64,000 nucleotides of DNA from Acidobacteriaceae bacterium (GCA_025355505.1 JANXZM010000017.1:62001-126000); one strand, 5' to 3'; shown: positions 44,844 through 53,938, numbered from the stretch's first letter. A program made the numbers and translations. Notes: generated from the sequence alone by a model not told the origin.

Positions 44844-45754
44844 TTCAATCGCTTCCCCGCCAAGGCCGTGGAAAAGTTCTTTTGCTTGACCGCAATGTCC
44901 ATGAAGGCTTTAGCGGCGCGGCTGAGCGACTTGTCTTTGCGAAACACGATCGCGAGGTCGCGCCGGATCTTCGCGTCGGCGAACGTAATCGCAACCAGCG
45001 CCTTGGCTCGGATGTCCTCCTCGATATTGGAGCGCGCGATAAATCCGACACCGACATCGGCGGCCACAAAGCGCTTCAGTAGTTCGCTCGAATCGAGTTC
45101 CATGGCGAACTTAGGCTTCAAGTGGTGGTCATAGAACAGGGCATCGAGTGCGTCGCGGGTGTGTCCCAGCTTGGGAACGACGAGCGGATAGGTTGAGACC
45201 TCGGCCACGGTGACGCTCTTCTTCGCCGCAAGCGCATGACTCGGAGCCGTGATCACGACGAGTTCGTCGCGGTGAATCATCTGCGCCTCGAGCCGGTTGT
45301 CGGTCACGGGCAGCGAGACCACGCCAAAGTCCACCACATTCTCGATGATCGACTCCAGAATCTTGGCGTAGTCGGAGCGCTTGATGCTCACGGCGACGTT
45401 CGGGTAGTCGCGTTTGAATTGCGCGAACACCTCAGGCAAGATGTGCAGACAGGTGCCTTCATTTGCTCCCACAACAATTTCGCCGCGGGGCACGCGCTCG
45501 GTTTCGGCAATCTCGGTGAGGATCGTCTTGCGCTGTTCCAGCGTCTCTTCGGAATATTTGAAAAACAATTTTCCGGATGCGGTGAGCGAAACGCGGCCTC
45601 CGGACCGGTCGAGCAGACGAGCGCCGACTTCTTCTTCAAGCGCTCGAATCTGGGAGGAGATGGCGGGCTGGGTGCGGAAACGCTTCTCCGCCGCGCGGGA
45701 GAAGCTGGAGAGGCGCGCCACTTCCAGGAAAATTTCGAGCTGATCGAAGTCCAT
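44840..45754 (-). CDS. LysR-family transcriptional regulator (CysL/CbbR type)
   Basis: A 304-residue regulator: winged helix-turn-helix at residues 1-60 (MDFDQLEIFLEVARLSSFSR, RTQPAISSQIRALEEEVG), then a two-lobed effector domain starting near residue 92. Targets and effector are unknown. Unusually it is the first gene of a two-gene unit with the POTRA protein, whose start codon overlaps its stop, rather than divergent from its target. Confidence 0.9.
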   Translation of the reverse strand: MDFDQLEIFLEVARLSSFSRAAEKRFRTQPAISSQIRALEEEVGARLLDRSGGRVSLTASGKLFFKYSEETLEQRKTILTEIAETERVPRGEIVVGANEGTCLHILPEVFAQFKRDYPNVAVSIKRSDYAKILESIIENVVDFGVVSLPVTDNRLEAQMIHRDELVVITAPSHALAAKKSVTVAEVSTYPLVVPKLGHTRDALDALFYDHHLKPKFAMELDSSELLKRFVAADVGVGFIARSNIEEDIRAKALVAITFADAKIRRDLAIVFRKDKSLSRAAKAFMDIAVKQKNFSTALAGKRLK

Positions 45755-45854
45755 CGTGTAATGGCCTCAGACACTATAGCGAGCGTGGAGCGATCACGGA
45801 AGGGAAATCAGGGCGCGGGCAGGGCCCAAGCCCAAAAGGCCCGCATGAATTCTT

Positions 45855-45920
45855 GTAGAGACGCGGCTTGCCGCGTCTCTTGCCGCGTCCAGGGAGACGG
45901 GGCAAACCCCATCTCCACAG
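45855..45920. repeat. GTAGAGACG-type repeat, copy 2
   Basis: GTAGAGACGCGGCTTGCCGC starts it and the self-complementary GAGACGCGGC...GCCGCGTCTC forms a hairpin; a partner segment GGGAGACGGGGCAA follows. It lies just downstream of the mdh stop. Confidence 0.75.
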
Positions 45921-45930
45921 ATGGTTTCAC

Positions 45931-46857
45931 CTAAACGTTGATCACCGCGATCAGTTCCATCACGGCGGCGGCGCTCTTGTCGAGGGCCGTTTTTTCTTCC
46001 GGGGTGAGTTTAATCTCGATGATCTGCTCGATCCCCTTGGCTCCGAGTTTTACCGGGACGCCGACAAAGAGCCCGTGTATCCCGTACTCTCCGTTGAGGT
46101 AGGCGGCGCACGGGAGAATCTTTTTCTTGTCTTTGAGGATGGCTTCGACCATCTCTGTGGCGGCGGCCGACGGGGCGTAGTAAGCCGACCCGGTCTTGAG
46201 ATGTTTAACGATCTCGGCGCCGCCGTCGCGGGTGCGTTGGACGATGCGTTCGACGGTGGCTTGGTCCATGAGTTCGGTGATGGGAATGCCGGCGACGGTG
46301 GAATAGCGGGGAAGCGGGACCATGGTGTCGCCGTGTCCGCCGAGGACGAAGGCGGTCACGTTCTCGACGCTGACTTTGAGTTCCTGCGCGATAAAAGTAC
46401 GGAAGCGGGCGGAGTCGAGCACGCCGGCCATGCCGATGACTCGTTCGCGCGGAAAGCCGCTCATCTTGTAGGCAGCCTGCGCCATGGCATCGAGGGGATT
46501 GGAGACGATGATGAGGATGCAGTTGGGCGAGTGATGAACGATCTTACCGACTACATCGTTCATGATTTTGTGGTTGGTGTTCAGGAGGTCATCGCGGCTC
46601 ATGCCGGGCTTGCGTGGAATTCCGGCGGTGATGACAACAATGTCGGAGTTCGCTGTGTCGGCATAGTCGTTCGTACCCAGGATTGCGGAATCGCGCTTCT
46701 CGATCGGCATGGCCTCGAGCAGGTCGAGACCTTTTCCCTGGGGAACACCCTCCACGATGTCGATAAGGACGACATCGGCTAGTTCTTTCGAGGCGATCCA
46801 GTGCGCGGCGGTGGCGCCTACGTTTCCGGAACCTACTATCGTTACTTTATGGCGCAT
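45931..46857 (-). CDS. mdh: malate dehydrogenase
   Basis: A 308-residue, LDH-like malate dehydrogenase oxidising malate to oxaloacetate with [13 protein letters not shown] is the nucleotide loop, the aspartate at the end of VVLIDI favours [18 protein letters not shown] carries the substrate arginine loop, [10 protein letters not shown] and [12 protein letters not shown] follow, and [10 protein letters not shown] contains the catalytic histidine. AAAGGA precedes the ATG. It is transcribed in the same direction as icd, 130 bases apart with a repeat between. Confidence 0.95.
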   Translation of the reverse strand: MRHKVTIVGSGNVGATAAHWIASKELADVVLIDIVEGVPQGKGLDLLEAMPIEKRDSAILGTNDYADTANSDIVVITAGIPRKPGMSRDDLLNTNHKIMNDVVGKIVHHSPNCILIIVSNPLDAMAQAAYKMSGFPRERVIGMAGVLDSARFRTFIAQELKVSVENVTAFVLGGHGDTMVPLPRYSTVAGIPITELMDQATVERIVQRTRDGGAEIVKHLKTGSAYYAPSAAATEMVEAILKDKKKILPCAAYLNGEYGIHGLFVGVPVKLGAKGIEQIIEIKLTPEEKTALDKSAAAVMELIAVINV

Positions 46858-46898
46858 AAAGTTTCCTTTCTAGATGCAACTAATCTCCCAATGTTAAC

Positions 46899-46963
46899 GG
46901 AGCGACGGGCGTCCTCGCCCGTCCGGAGGGCGCGTCGGGACGGGCGAGGACGCCCGTCGCTCC
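46899..46963. repeat. GGAGCGACGGGCGTCC-type repeat with perfect 26-base inverted arms
   Basis: Arms at 46899-46924 and 46938-46963 are exact inverse complements (starting GGAGCGACGGGCGTCCTCGC), with a 13-base loop. Located between icd and mdh. Single-arm and variant copies are at 48470-48523, 49913-49942 and 51241-51265. Confidence 0.85.
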
Positions 46964-46986
46964 ACATCTAATCCTCGCCTCTATGC

Positions 46987-48405
46987 TCAGTCAGCCGCCA
47001 CGGCCACTCTCATGTTTTCGATCATGCACGTCGCGAACTCGCTGGTCTTCACTTTGGTGGCGCCTTCCATCAGGCGCTCGAAATCGTAAGTTACTTTTTT
47101 CTGTTCGATGGTGCGTTCCAGGCTCAGCTCGATCAGATCGGCGGCTTCGGTCCATCCCAGGAAGCGGAACATCATGACGCCCGAGAGAATGACGGAGCCG
47201 GGATTGATGACGTCTTTGTCGGCATACTTGGGGGCGGTGCCGTGGGTGGCTTCGAAGATGGCGTAGCCGTCGCCGATGTTCGCTCCGGGAGCGATGCCGA
47301 GGCCGCCGACCTGCGCGGCGCACGCATCGGAGATGTAGTCGCCGTTCAGGTTGGGCGTGGCCAGAATGCTGTATTCGTCGGCCCGGGTCACAACCTGCTG
47401 GAAGATAGAGTCGGCGATGCGATCGTTGATCATCAACTTTTTCTTCCATGCGCCCTTGCCGTGCGTGGCGTAGATGGAATCGAGGCAGCCTTTTACTTCT
47501 TTGTAGAGAGCCTGGCGGAAATCGTCGGTGGCGAACTCGAGGCCGGGCTCGATGAGGTTCGCGTTCTGCTCGACGGTGAGACTGGGGTTCTTGTCTTTAT
47601 TGTCGAGGATCCAGCTCTCGCGCTCGGTGACGACCTGCGTCCGGAATTCCTCGGTGGCGATTTCGTATCCCCACTTTCGGAACGCGCCTTCCGTGAACTT
47701 CTGGATGTTGCCTTTGTGGACGAGCGTGACTGATTTATTTTTGTGCTCGAGCCCGTGCTGGATAGCCATGCGCACCAGACGTTTGGTGCCGGTCACGGAC
47801 ATGGGTTTGATGCCGATGCCGGAATCAAGGCGGATTTGCTTTTTGCCGCCTTTCAACATGTCTTTGTTGAGGAATTCAATCAGGCGGGCGGCGTCGGGCG
47901 TGCCTTCTTCCCATTCGATGCCGGCGTAAACGTCTTCTGTGTTTTCGCGGAAGATGACGATGTTCATGCGCTCGGGATGCTTCACGGGCGACGGCACACC
48001 GGCGTAATACTTCACCGGGCGCACGCAGCAGTAGAGATCGAGGATCTGGCGCAGAGCGACGTTGAGGGAACGGATGCCGCCTCCGACAGGCGTGGTGAGC
48101 GGACCTTTGATGGCAACGCGAAACTCGCGGATGGCAGCGATGGTGTCGTCGGGGAGCCAGTTCTGGAAACGAGACATGGCTTTCTCGCCGGCAAAGACTT
48201 CGTACCAGGCCACGGATCGCTTACCCTGATACGCCTTTTCGACAGCGGCGTCGAAGACGCGGACGGAGGCTTTCCAGATATCGCGACCGATGCCGTCCCC
48301 TTCAATGAAAGGGACGATCGGGTGATCGGGAACATTGTACTTGCCGTTGCCGTACTCGATCTTCTGCCCGTTGGGCGGGACGGGGACTCCATTGAACGAC
48401 GCCAT
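46987..48405 (-). CDS. icd: isocitrate dehydrogenase (NADP-type)
   Basis: A 472-residue enzyme of the TCA cycle, decarboxylating isocitrate to 2-oxoglutarate. [11 protein letters not shown] opens it, [20 protein letters not shown] contains the substrate serine and the regulatory loop, [15 protein letters not shown] the next arginine/glutamate region, and [25 protein letters not shown] plus [18 protein letters not shown] the metal and cofactor sites. Resembles the E. coli enzyme. ATG at 48405 chosen for its GGAGG; a frame from 48438 adds an unconserved stretch. Confidence 0.95.
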   Translation of the reverse strand: MASFNGVPVPPNGQKIEYGNGKYNVPDHPIVPFIEGDGIGRDIWKASVRVFDAAVEKAYQGKRSVAWYEVFAGEKAMSRFQNWLPDDTIAAIREFRVAIKGPLTTPVGGGIRSLNVALRQILDLYCCVRPVKYYAGVPSPVKHPERMNIVIFRENTEDVYAGIEWEEGTPDAARLIEFLNKDMLKGGKKQIRLDSGIGIKPMSVTGTKRLVRMAIQHGLEHKNKSVTLVHKGNIQKFTEGAFRKWGYEIATEEFRTQVVTERESWILDNKDKNPSLTVEQNANLIEPGLEFATDDFRQALYKEVKGCLDSIYATHGKGAWKKKLMINDRIADSIFQQVVTRADEYSILATPNLNGDYISDACAAQVGGLGIAPGANIGDGYAIFEATHGTAPKYADKDVINPGSVILSGVMMFRFLGWTEAADLIELSLERTIEQKKVTYDFERLMEGATKVKTSEFATCMIENMRVAVAAD

Positions 48406-48469
48406 GATGCTTGCCTCCAGAGGCGGGGAAGGAACCAATCATTATAAAGAATATTGAGAGCTTGCTGGT

Positions 48470-48523
48470 GGAGAGCCGGGCGTCCCCGCCCGGCGGGACG
48501 GGCGAGGACGCCCGTCGTTCGAC
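48470..48523. repeat. GGAGCGACGGGCGTCC-type repeat, imperfect copy
   Basis: GAGCCGGGCGTCCCCGCCCG and CGGGCGAGGACGCCCGTCG form an imperfect hairpin between the cyclophilin and icd genes. Confidence 0.7.
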
Positions 48524-48532
48524 TGTATTGCA

Positions 48533-49057
48533 CTAACGTTCGATTTTTACCGATACTACTGCTACGTCTTTGTTGGGACGGTCCTGACGGTTCTTGGCGA
48601 CTTTCGAGATTTTTTCCACGATTTCGTAGCCTTCGACTACCTCGCCGAAAATTGTGTGTTTGCCGGTGAGCCAGTCGGTGTTGCCGACGGTGATAAAAAA
48701 CTGCGATCCGTTGGTGTTGGGGCCGGAGTTCGCCATGGCCAGCTTTCCTGCCTTGTCGAAACTATGCGGCGAACCTTTAGTCTCGTCTTCGAACTGGTAG
48801 CCGGGGCCGCCGAAACCCGTGCCCATCGGGTCGCCGCCCTGGATCATGAAGTTAGGAATTACGCGATGGAAAATGGTTCCGTGGTAAAGGGGGTCGGTGG
48901 TCTTTTTGCGGGTGGTGGGATGCGTCCACTCGCGTTTGCCTTCAGTGAGCTCGACAAAATTAGCGACAGTTTTCGGGGCGTCCTTCTCAAACAGCTGGCA
49001 AACGATGGTGCCCTCGCTGGTTTCAAACACGGCATAGGTTCCGGGTGTACGGGTCAT
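48533..49057 (-). CDS. peptidyl-prolyl cis-trans isomerase, cyclophilin type (cytoplasmic)
   Basis: A 174-residue cyclophilin without signal peptide. FHRVIPNFMIQGGDPMGTGF carries the catalytic arginine and active-site phenylalanine; GKLAMANSGPNTNGSQFFIT is the second signature. It catalyses proline isomerisation in folding proteins. A related but exported copy follows on the upstream side. Confidence 0.95.
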   Translation of the reverse strand: MTRTPGTYAVFETSEGTIVCQLFEKDAPKTVANFVELTEGKREWTHPTTRKKTTDPLYHGTIFHRVIPNFMIQGGDPMGTGFGGPGYQFEDETKGSPHSFDKAGKLAMANSGPNTNGSQFFITVGNTDWLTGKHTIFGEVVEGYEIVEKISKVAKNRQDRPNKDVAVVSVKIER

Positions 49058-49095
49058 AGTCTCCTTCGAATTCTAAAATCAATCTTTCTTTTGAT

Positions 49096-49118
49096 GTAGA
49101 GACGAGGCTCGTCTCTAC
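49096..49118. repeat. GTAGAGACG-type repeat, short copy
   Basis: GTAGAGACGAGGCTCGTCTC is a near-perfect palindrome. Its end overlaps the last codons and the TAG stop (49115-49117) of the exported cyclophilin gene. Confidence 0.7.
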
Positions 49119-49837
49119 GACATGGGTTTCTTCACGCCCGCAGATGGCTTGGGCGCGCCGGGCCTGCTGCCGGATACTGCACCGGCGCGATGAGTGTCGA
49201 TGTGCGTGATCTTGATGGGACGCAGCGGGCGTTCACCATCGGTGGCCATGCGTGCGATTTTCTTAACCAGTTCCACCGCGGCGTCGTCACATTGGCCGAA
49301 GATGGTATAGCCGCCACTCAAGTGTTTGCTGTGGGCAACATCCTCAGTGATGAAAAACTGCGAACCGTTGGTGTCGGGCCCGGAGTTGGCGTAGGCAAGG
49401 CGCCCGGGGCGATCGAAGGTGACGGCGGGAGAAGTTTCATTTTTGAACTTGTATCCGGGATCGCCCATTCCGCTGCCAGCGGGGTCTCCACCCTGAATCA
49501 TGAATTCCGGAATCACGCGATGGAAGATAGTGCCGTCATAAAGTGGAACGCCGTGCTTCTTGGCGTGAGAGACGGGGTTGGTCCAATCTTTGGTGCCGTT
49601 AGCGAGGCCGATGAAATTCTCGACGCCGATCGGGGCTACCTTTTGAAACAACGCGCAATGCAGGTCGCCAGCCGTAGTGTGGATGGTCGCGGTGGGCTCG
49701 GTGCTAGCCGCGGCTGCGGGACTGGCAGCTTTGCGGACGGCCGGCTTTGTCGCCGGCTGCAAAGTTGAGGCCGCCTGTGCGGCGCCGAGCAGCGACGTGG
49801 AGATTATCAGGACAAGCGTATGCAGTAGAGTGCGCAT
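49115..49837 (-). CDS. peptidyl-prolyl cis-trans isomerase, cyclophilin type (exported)
   Basis: A 240-residue cyclophilin with a signal peptide (MRTLLHTLVLIISTSLLGAA) and an Ala/Pro/Thr-rich linker to about residue 50. FHRVIPEFMIQGGDPAGSGM and GRLAYANSGPDTNGSQFFIT show an intact active site. It should act in the periplasm on exported proteins. The C-terminal extension (SGSRPGAPKPSAGVKKPMS) is not part of the fold. ATG at 49837 chosen because AGGAG lies just upstream. Confidence 0.93.
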   Translation of the reverse strand: MRTLLHTLVLIISTSLLGAAQAASTLQPATKPAVRKAASPAAAASTEPTATIHTTAGDLHCALFQKVAPIGVENFIGLANGTKDWTNPVSHAKKHGVPLYDGTIFHRVIPEFMIQGGDPAGSGMGDPGYKFKNETSPAVTFDRPGRLAYANSGPDTNGSQFFITEDVAHSKHLSGGYTIFGQCDDAAVELVKKIARMATDGERPLRPIKITHIDTHRAGAVSGSRPGAPKPSAGVKKPMS

Positions 49838-49912
49838 GGATGCTCCTGTAGGTGTTTTTTGCAACCTTCAATTGTACGACAAATTATAAGCCAGTCGATT
49901 TTGACCTGCCGG

Positions 49913-49942
49913 TGAAGCCGGGCGCCCCGCCCGTCGCTCCAC
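49913..49942. repeat. GGAGCGACGGGCGTCC-type repeat, half copy
   Basis: GCCCCGCCCGTCGCTCCAC matches one arm of the element at 46899-46963, next to the stop of the dipeptidase gene. Confidence 0.55.
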
Positions 49943-49944
49943 CC

Positions 49945-51177
49945 TTATTTGCTAACTTGCATTTCGCGACTGACTCGTTCGGCTTCGCGGAAGACGCGGA
50001 GCAGGTTGCCGCCCAGAATCTTGCGGATATCGTCGGCGCTGTAGCCGCGGTCGAGCAGGGCTTGCGTTATTTTTGGCAAATCGGCGGCGGAGTCGATGCC
50101 TTCGGGGGTTGCGCCGCTTACGCCGTCAAAATCCGAACCCAGGCCGACGTGATCGCCGCCGGCGATTTTGGCGATATGGTCGATGTGATCGATCAGCGCT
50201 TTCAAGGGAGGACGCGGAATTTTGGCGGCCCACTCACGCTCCATGCGGTCCTTGTCGAGGTAGGTGACGGTTTTTCCGGCGGCCTTGAGTTTGTCGGTAT
50301 AAGCCTTGACCGCATCGTCGCGGTCTTTGGATTGGGCTTCGGCGACCCTGCGATAGTTCTCGTCGATGAAGGCGTTGTAGAAATTTACCTGGACGACTCC
50401 ACCGTTTTTGGCAACCGCGCGAAGCATGTCGTCGGTCATGTTGCGGGGATGATTGGTGAGGGCGCGGGCGCAAGAGTGCGAGGCGATGACCGGCGCTTTG
50501 GTGACGGCGATGGTGTCGTAGAACGTTTTGTCCGCAACGTGCGAGATATCGACCAGCATGCCAAGACGGTTCATCTCGAGGACGATCTGCTTGCCACCAT
50601 CGGTCAGGCCGTTGTGGTGCTCGATTTTCGAATTGTCGATGTCGCCGGAGGAGTCGGCCCACTCGTTGGTGTTCGACCAGCTCAGCGTCATGTAGCGCAC
50701 GCCGAGGCGGTAGAAATCGCGGAGCAGGCGGACATCGTTTTCGATGGAGTGGCCGCCTTCAATGCCGAGTAGCGCGGCGAGCTTGTGCTCGCGGTGGGCG
50801 CGTTCGATGTCGTCGACGCTGAAGGCCATCGTCATGCGGTCGGGATGGCGGGCAGCCTGTTCGTAGACGGAATCGATGAGATCGAGCGTGTGGCGGGCGA
50901 AGTGGCCCTGGTTGCTTTCCGGCTCCACCCAAATCGAAAAAAACTCGGCGGCGAGATTGCCGGTCTTGGCCTTGTCGAGACTGATGTGGCCCGTGTCTTT
51001 GGGATCGGTCGATCCGATGTCGTAATTTCCGTCGAGAAAGCGCTGCGGGGTATCAGCGTGTGTGTCGATGACGATGGCCGAGTTGTGAATCTCGCGGGCC
51101 TTGGCGCTGACGGTTTGCGCGTGGACGGGGCCGATACAGGCGAGCGCTATTGCAACGGCGAATGTGGGCTTGTTCAT
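49945..51177 (-). CDS. exported membrane dipeptidase (peptidase M19)
   Basis: A 410-residue, zinc-dependent dipeptidase of the renal dipeptidase family, with a signal peptide (1-20). The VIDTHADTP segment is the H-x-D metal motif, GIEGGHSI supplies the bridging glutamate, VDISHVADKTF and VIASHSCARAL the further histidines. It cleaves dipeptides, including those with D-residues, in the periplasm. AGGAG precedes the ATG. Single gene. Confidence 0.93.
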   Translation of the reverse strand: MNKPTFAVAIALACIGPVHAQTVSAKAREIHNSAIVIDTHADTPQRFLDGNYDIGSTDPKDTGHISLDKAKTGNLAAEFFSIWVEPESNQGHFARHTLDLIDSVYEQAARHPDRMTMAFSVDDIERAHREHKLAALLGIEGGHSIENDVRLLRDFYRLGVRYMTLSWSNTNEWADSSGDIDNSKIEHHNGLTDGGKQIVLEMNRLGMLVDISHVADKTFYDTIAVTKAPVIASHSCARALTNHPRNMTDDMLRAVAKNGGVVQVNFYNAFIDENYRRVAEAQSKDRDDAVKAYTDKLKAAGKTVTYLDKDRMEREWAAKIPRPPLKALIDHIDHIAKIAGGDHVGLGSDFDGVSGATPEGIDSAADLPKITQALLDRGYSADDIRKILGGNLLRVFREAERVSREMQVSK

Positions 51178-51240
51178 ACGATCTCCTGCTTATGTTAATT
51201 AAGGAGTCTATACGATGTGAGAGAACCAGCCACCTACAAG

Positions 51241-51265
51241 CAGCGAGCGGACGCCCGTCGCTCCA
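51241..51265. repeat. GGAGCGACGGGCGTCC-type repeat, half copy
   Basis: CGGACGCCCGTCGCTCCA matches one arm of the element at 46899-46963; it lies just downstream of the kinase gene. Confidence 0.5.
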
Positions 51266-51274
51266 TCGAATCGC

Positions 51275-51793
51275 TCATCCTGCGTTCACGATGGCGAGTG
51301 CCTGTTGCAGACACTGCTTAACCGGTTGGTCAGTCGAGATCGTAGTTCTGGGATAGGCGATGGGTTCGAAGCGGGCTTGCACTTCGATGTAGAGCGCAAA
51401 CGTCCGGTTGTGAGCGGGGTGCGCGGAATCCGGTTCAGGTTCGAGACGCCGGCGAGCGGATTCATCGGAACAGGTGCACTCGAGGATTGCCCAGGGCTGA
51501 GCCAGTTCGCGGGCAAACGTGAGAACGCGGTCGATCTGGTAGCGGCGGGAGAAGGTGCGGCCGTCAATGAAGATTTTACGAGCGGGAGCAATGTGCAGTA
51601 AATAGCGGGTAGCTTCGAGCATCACCTCCATCACGAAGTCGTCTTGCTTGGCGGAGTATTCGACATCTACTGGTGCGAACAGGGCGGCACGAATCTCGTC
51701 TTTGCTGAGTAGCGCGCCTTGAGTGAGTTGGGCCAGTTCGCGGGCCAGCGTGGTTTTGCCGGTTCCCGGGAGACCCGCCATAAGAACGATCAT
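51275..51793 (-). CDS. P-loop kinase-like ATPase (AAA_33/zeta-toxin-like)
   Basis: A 172-residue protein with a Walker A motif GLPGTGKTTLA at its start, a following LSKDEIRAALF segment and IFIDGRTF as the Walker B region. The size and motif order match small polynucleotide/shikimate-type kinases of the AAA_33 group, whose substrates vary. The ARRRLEPEPD region would be the lid arginines. No toxin-antitoxin partner is adjacent, so toxin activity is not suggested. Confidence 0.8.
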   Translation of the reverse strand: MIVLMAGLPGTGKTTLARELAQLTQGALLSKDEIRAALFAPVDVEYSAKQDDFVMEVMLEATRYLLHIAPARKIFIDGRTFSRRYQIDRVLTFARELAQPWAILECTCSDESARRRLEPEPDSAHPAHNRTFALYIEVQARFEPIAYPRTTISTDQPVKQCLQQALAIVNAG

Positions 51794-51840
51794 AGCTTTG
51801 GAGAGTTTAATTGCTTTGGAGAGTTTAGCGGAGGCAGGCT

Positions 51841-52587
51841 CTAGTTGGAGGCGCTCATGGCGCTGACAGCTTCGTCGGCCGGCAGACGCGGAAAAATAGT
51901 CTGGGTCTGGCGCCAGTCACTGTAGCGGTCGGAAACCATCACGTGGAAACACCAGTGGCGGCGCTCTTCTTCGGGCTCGACCAGACCGAGTGCGTTCAGA
52001 TAGAACAAGTAGCGTTCGACGAAGCGGATCTCTTCTTTCGTCATACCGCGGCGCTGCAGGTCGAGCGTGACTCCGGCGAGATGCGACGACGCCGTGTCGC
52101 CTTCGGCGGGAGCAGCATTGCGGTTGTGGCGGCGAAGCTTCTTCTGCACCTTAACTGTGCGGACGGCGGAGTTTACCTGGATTTGAGCGTGGAACTGACG
52201 GTAATAAGTTTCGGAGAGGTCGGCCACGAAATCGCGGGTCCAGGGTCGGCAGAAGCGGCGCGAAGGTTCGAGCTGGTGTTCAATCTTCAGAGCATCGCTC
52301 TCCTCGATCGGCACCAGTGCGCCCGAGGCCTTGAGAGCTTCCAGTTCGGCATCGTCCTGAATACGTGGTAGATCGAGACGGTCGATCTCTTCGTTCTGGC
52401 GGATCAGGGAATCGTGCGACGGGCGGAACAGCGGGTTCCAGAGGATGCCACGGAAGTGACGCAGTATCCGGTGGCGGCGGTTGACGCGGTGCAGGGCGAA
52501 AGCGGTTCGTGGCGATGCGCCCAGAACAAAGATCGCCAACATAAGCGCAATTAGTAGATTTCCCGACGGTTTGGAGTTTCGCGTCAT
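51841..52587 (-). CDS. DUF5715-like exported peptidase-like protein (M15/VanY-type motif)
   Basis: A 248-residue protein with an N-terminal signal or anchor (about 10-31). The central segment VNSAVRTVKVQKKL...GDTASSHLAGVTLDL resembles the SxHxxGxAxD zinc motif of D-Ala-D-Ala carboxypeptidases (H and D ligands), and WCFHVMVSDRY could carry the third histidine. A catalytic glutamate upstream of it is plausible (EEERRHW). It may trim peptidoglycan peptides; the assignment is by motif only. Confidence 0.65.
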   Translation of the reverse strand: MTRNSKPSGNLLIALMLAIFVLGASPRTAFALHRVNRRHRILRHFRGILWNPLFRPSHDSLIRQNEEIDRLDLPRIQDDAELEALKASGALVPIEESDALKIEHQLEPSRRFCRPWTRDFVADLSETYYRQFHAQIQVNSAVRTVKVQKKLRRHNRNAAPAEGDTASSHLAGVTLDLQRRGMTKEEIRFVERYLFYLNALGLVEPEEERRHWCFHVMVSDRYSDWRQTQTIFPRLPADEAVSAMSASN

Positions 52588-52936
52588 TGCAAGTTCGTCA
52601 GCTTTGAAAACATCTCCAAGAATGGACGGAAAACGCCCGATTCCCAGGAAGATGCGTAATTGTAAACCACAGATGAACCAATTTGTGTACCAATTCGAGC
52701 TAACCCCCCTTACTTAAGGGAGTTATCGGTGGTTACCGAAGGACAATTTGCAGATTTCAGGGGCCAATCGTAAAAAAAGTGCGGCTTGGGGAATCGCAAC
52801 TTTGGGCTCAAGCAGGCTGCGCGGAAAGTCGGACCCCCGATGCTCAGCCCCTGATCGTTCGTCCCGTAAAGACGCGGCTTGCCGCGTTTCCGGGAGGCAA
52901 TCCCGCGTCGGGGGAGACGGGGGAAGCCACGAAAAA
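52588..52936. other. 349-base gap upstream of the DUF5715-like gene
   Basis: No gene is convincing here. It holds a GTAGAGACG-type repeat (52866-52931), and an inverted motif CCCCTTACTTAAGGG at 52706-52720. A minus-strand frame that continues from inside sdhB across the gap has no start site of its own and reads through the repeat, so I do not call it. Confidence 0.45.
52866..52931. repeat. GTAGAGACG-type repeat, copy 4
   Basis: GTAAAGACGCGGCTTGCCGC followed by the partner GGGGGAGACGGGGGAAGCC, matching 45855-45920 in layout. It stands directly after the sdhB stop. Confidence 0.7.
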
Positions 52937-53689
52937 TCATTTCCGCAGCAGGTCGCCGAGCGCTTGCTTCATGACTTGGCCACCAACGTCCGCAATCGAC
53001 GTGGTCAGAGGGATTTCCTTCGGACAAATCTCAACGCAGTTTTGGGCATAGCCGCATTCCTGGATGCCGCCGTCGCCCATGAGTGCGGACAGACGCTCGC
53101 GCTTCAGGGCCTGGCCGGTGGGATGCGCGTTGAACAGGCGCACTTGCGAGATGGCGGCCGCGCCGACGAATCCTGTGTCCTCGTTGAACTGCGGGCAGGC
53201 TTCCATGCAGCAGCAACACGAGATGCAGCTCGATAGCGGATAAGATTGTTCCTGCGCCTCCATGGTGATACGCGGCCCCGGGCCGAGGTCGTAGCTGCCA
53301 TCGACTGGCACCCAGGCTTTCACCTTCTTCAGGTTCTCGAAGAGCACGCTGCGATCGACGGCGAGGTCGCGCACCACGGGAAATTTTGAGAACGGCTCAA
53401 GCTTGATCGGTTGATCCAGATGGTCGAGCAGGGCGGAGCAGGCCATGCGGGCGCGTCCATTGATCAGCATGGCGCAGGAGCCGCAGATCTCTTCCAGACA
53501 ATTCGAGTCGTAGGTGATGGGCGTGGTCTGCTTGCCGTCCCGCGTGACGGGGTTGGCCGCGATCTCCATCAGCGCCGAAGTGACGTTCATGTTCGGCTTG
53601 TAAGGAATCTCGAACTCTTCCCACGACGGCTTGGCGTCGGGAGTGAGTTGGCGTTTGATCTTGATGATTACGGGTTTATTGTTTGCCAT
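52937..53689 (-). CDS. sdhB: succinate dehydrogenase iron-sulfur subunit
   Basis: A 250-residue subunit linking the flavoprotein to the quinone site. The 2Fe-2S ligands are in SNCLEEICGSCAMLINGRARMAC; CISCCCCMEACPQF supplies the 4Fe-4S ligands and ECGYAQNCVEICPKEIPL the 3Fe-4S cysteines. It belongs to the Bacillus-type SdhB/FrdB branch. It is the last gene of the sdh operon here. Confidence 0.95.
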   Translation of the reverse strand: MANNKPVIIKIKRQLTPDAKPSWEEFEIPYKPNMNVTSALMEIAANPVTRDGKQTTPITYDSNCLEEICGSCAMLINGRARMACSALLDHLDQPIKLEPFSKFPVVRDLAVDRSVLFENLKKVKAWVPVDGSYDLGPGPRITMEAQEQSYPLSSCISCCCCMEACPQFNEDTGFVGAAAISQVRLFNAHPTGQALKRERLSALMGDGGIQECGYAQNCVEICPKEIPLTTSIADVGGQVMKQALGDLLRK

Positions 53690-53767
53690 TCGACTTTACT
53701 TTTTACCCTTCAAATCTCCCTCGAGATCTTGCTTGCCGCCAGCCCGTGGCAGCGCACAGTTGTCGCC

Positions 53768-53938
53768 TCAACCGGGAGCAAGAAAGCCATACGCCGCGAC
53801 TACGGCTCCCAAAATTCCGGTCAGCCATTGGTGTTCCAATATTCCTTTGCCAATCAGCAGAATGCCGAATGCTGCCATAACAAAGCGGCGAACTCCACGA
53901 AACGTCAGGTCGCGCACATTGAACTTACTTGATTGCAT
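53768..53938 (-). CDS. 56-residue putative membrane protein in the sdh operon
   Basis: A short ORF between sdhA and sdhB, same strand, with GAGGG eight bases before its ATG. After a basic N-terminus (VRDLTFRGVRRF) come two hydrophobic segments, FVMAAFGILLIGKGIL and WLTGILGAVVAAYGFLAP, so it is likely a two-helix hairpin in the inner membrane with the N-terminus inside. I do not recognise a family. Its place between two subunit genes suggests an accessory or anchor role for succinate dehydrogenase, or simply a gene caught in the operon. Confidence 0.6.
   Translation of the reverse strand: MQSSKFNVRDLTFRGVRRFVMAAFGILLIGKGILEHQWLTGILGAVVAAYGFLAPG

Noticed and set aside
45868-46782. 304-codon plus-strand frame opposite mdh
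   Set aside because: Antisense shadow of mdh; high GC leaves long open frames on both strands.
46899-46963. CRISPR array or transcription terminator
   Set aside because: Only one inverted pair, no spacers of regular length and no T-run; an intergenic repeat element fits better.
51275-51793. Zeta-type toxin
   Set aside because: The P-loop fold is shared with many harmless small kinases and no antitoxin is adjacent.
52710-53027. Minus-strand frame of 105 codons across sdhB and the gap after it
   Set aside because: It begins inside sdhB in another frame and runs through a repeat.
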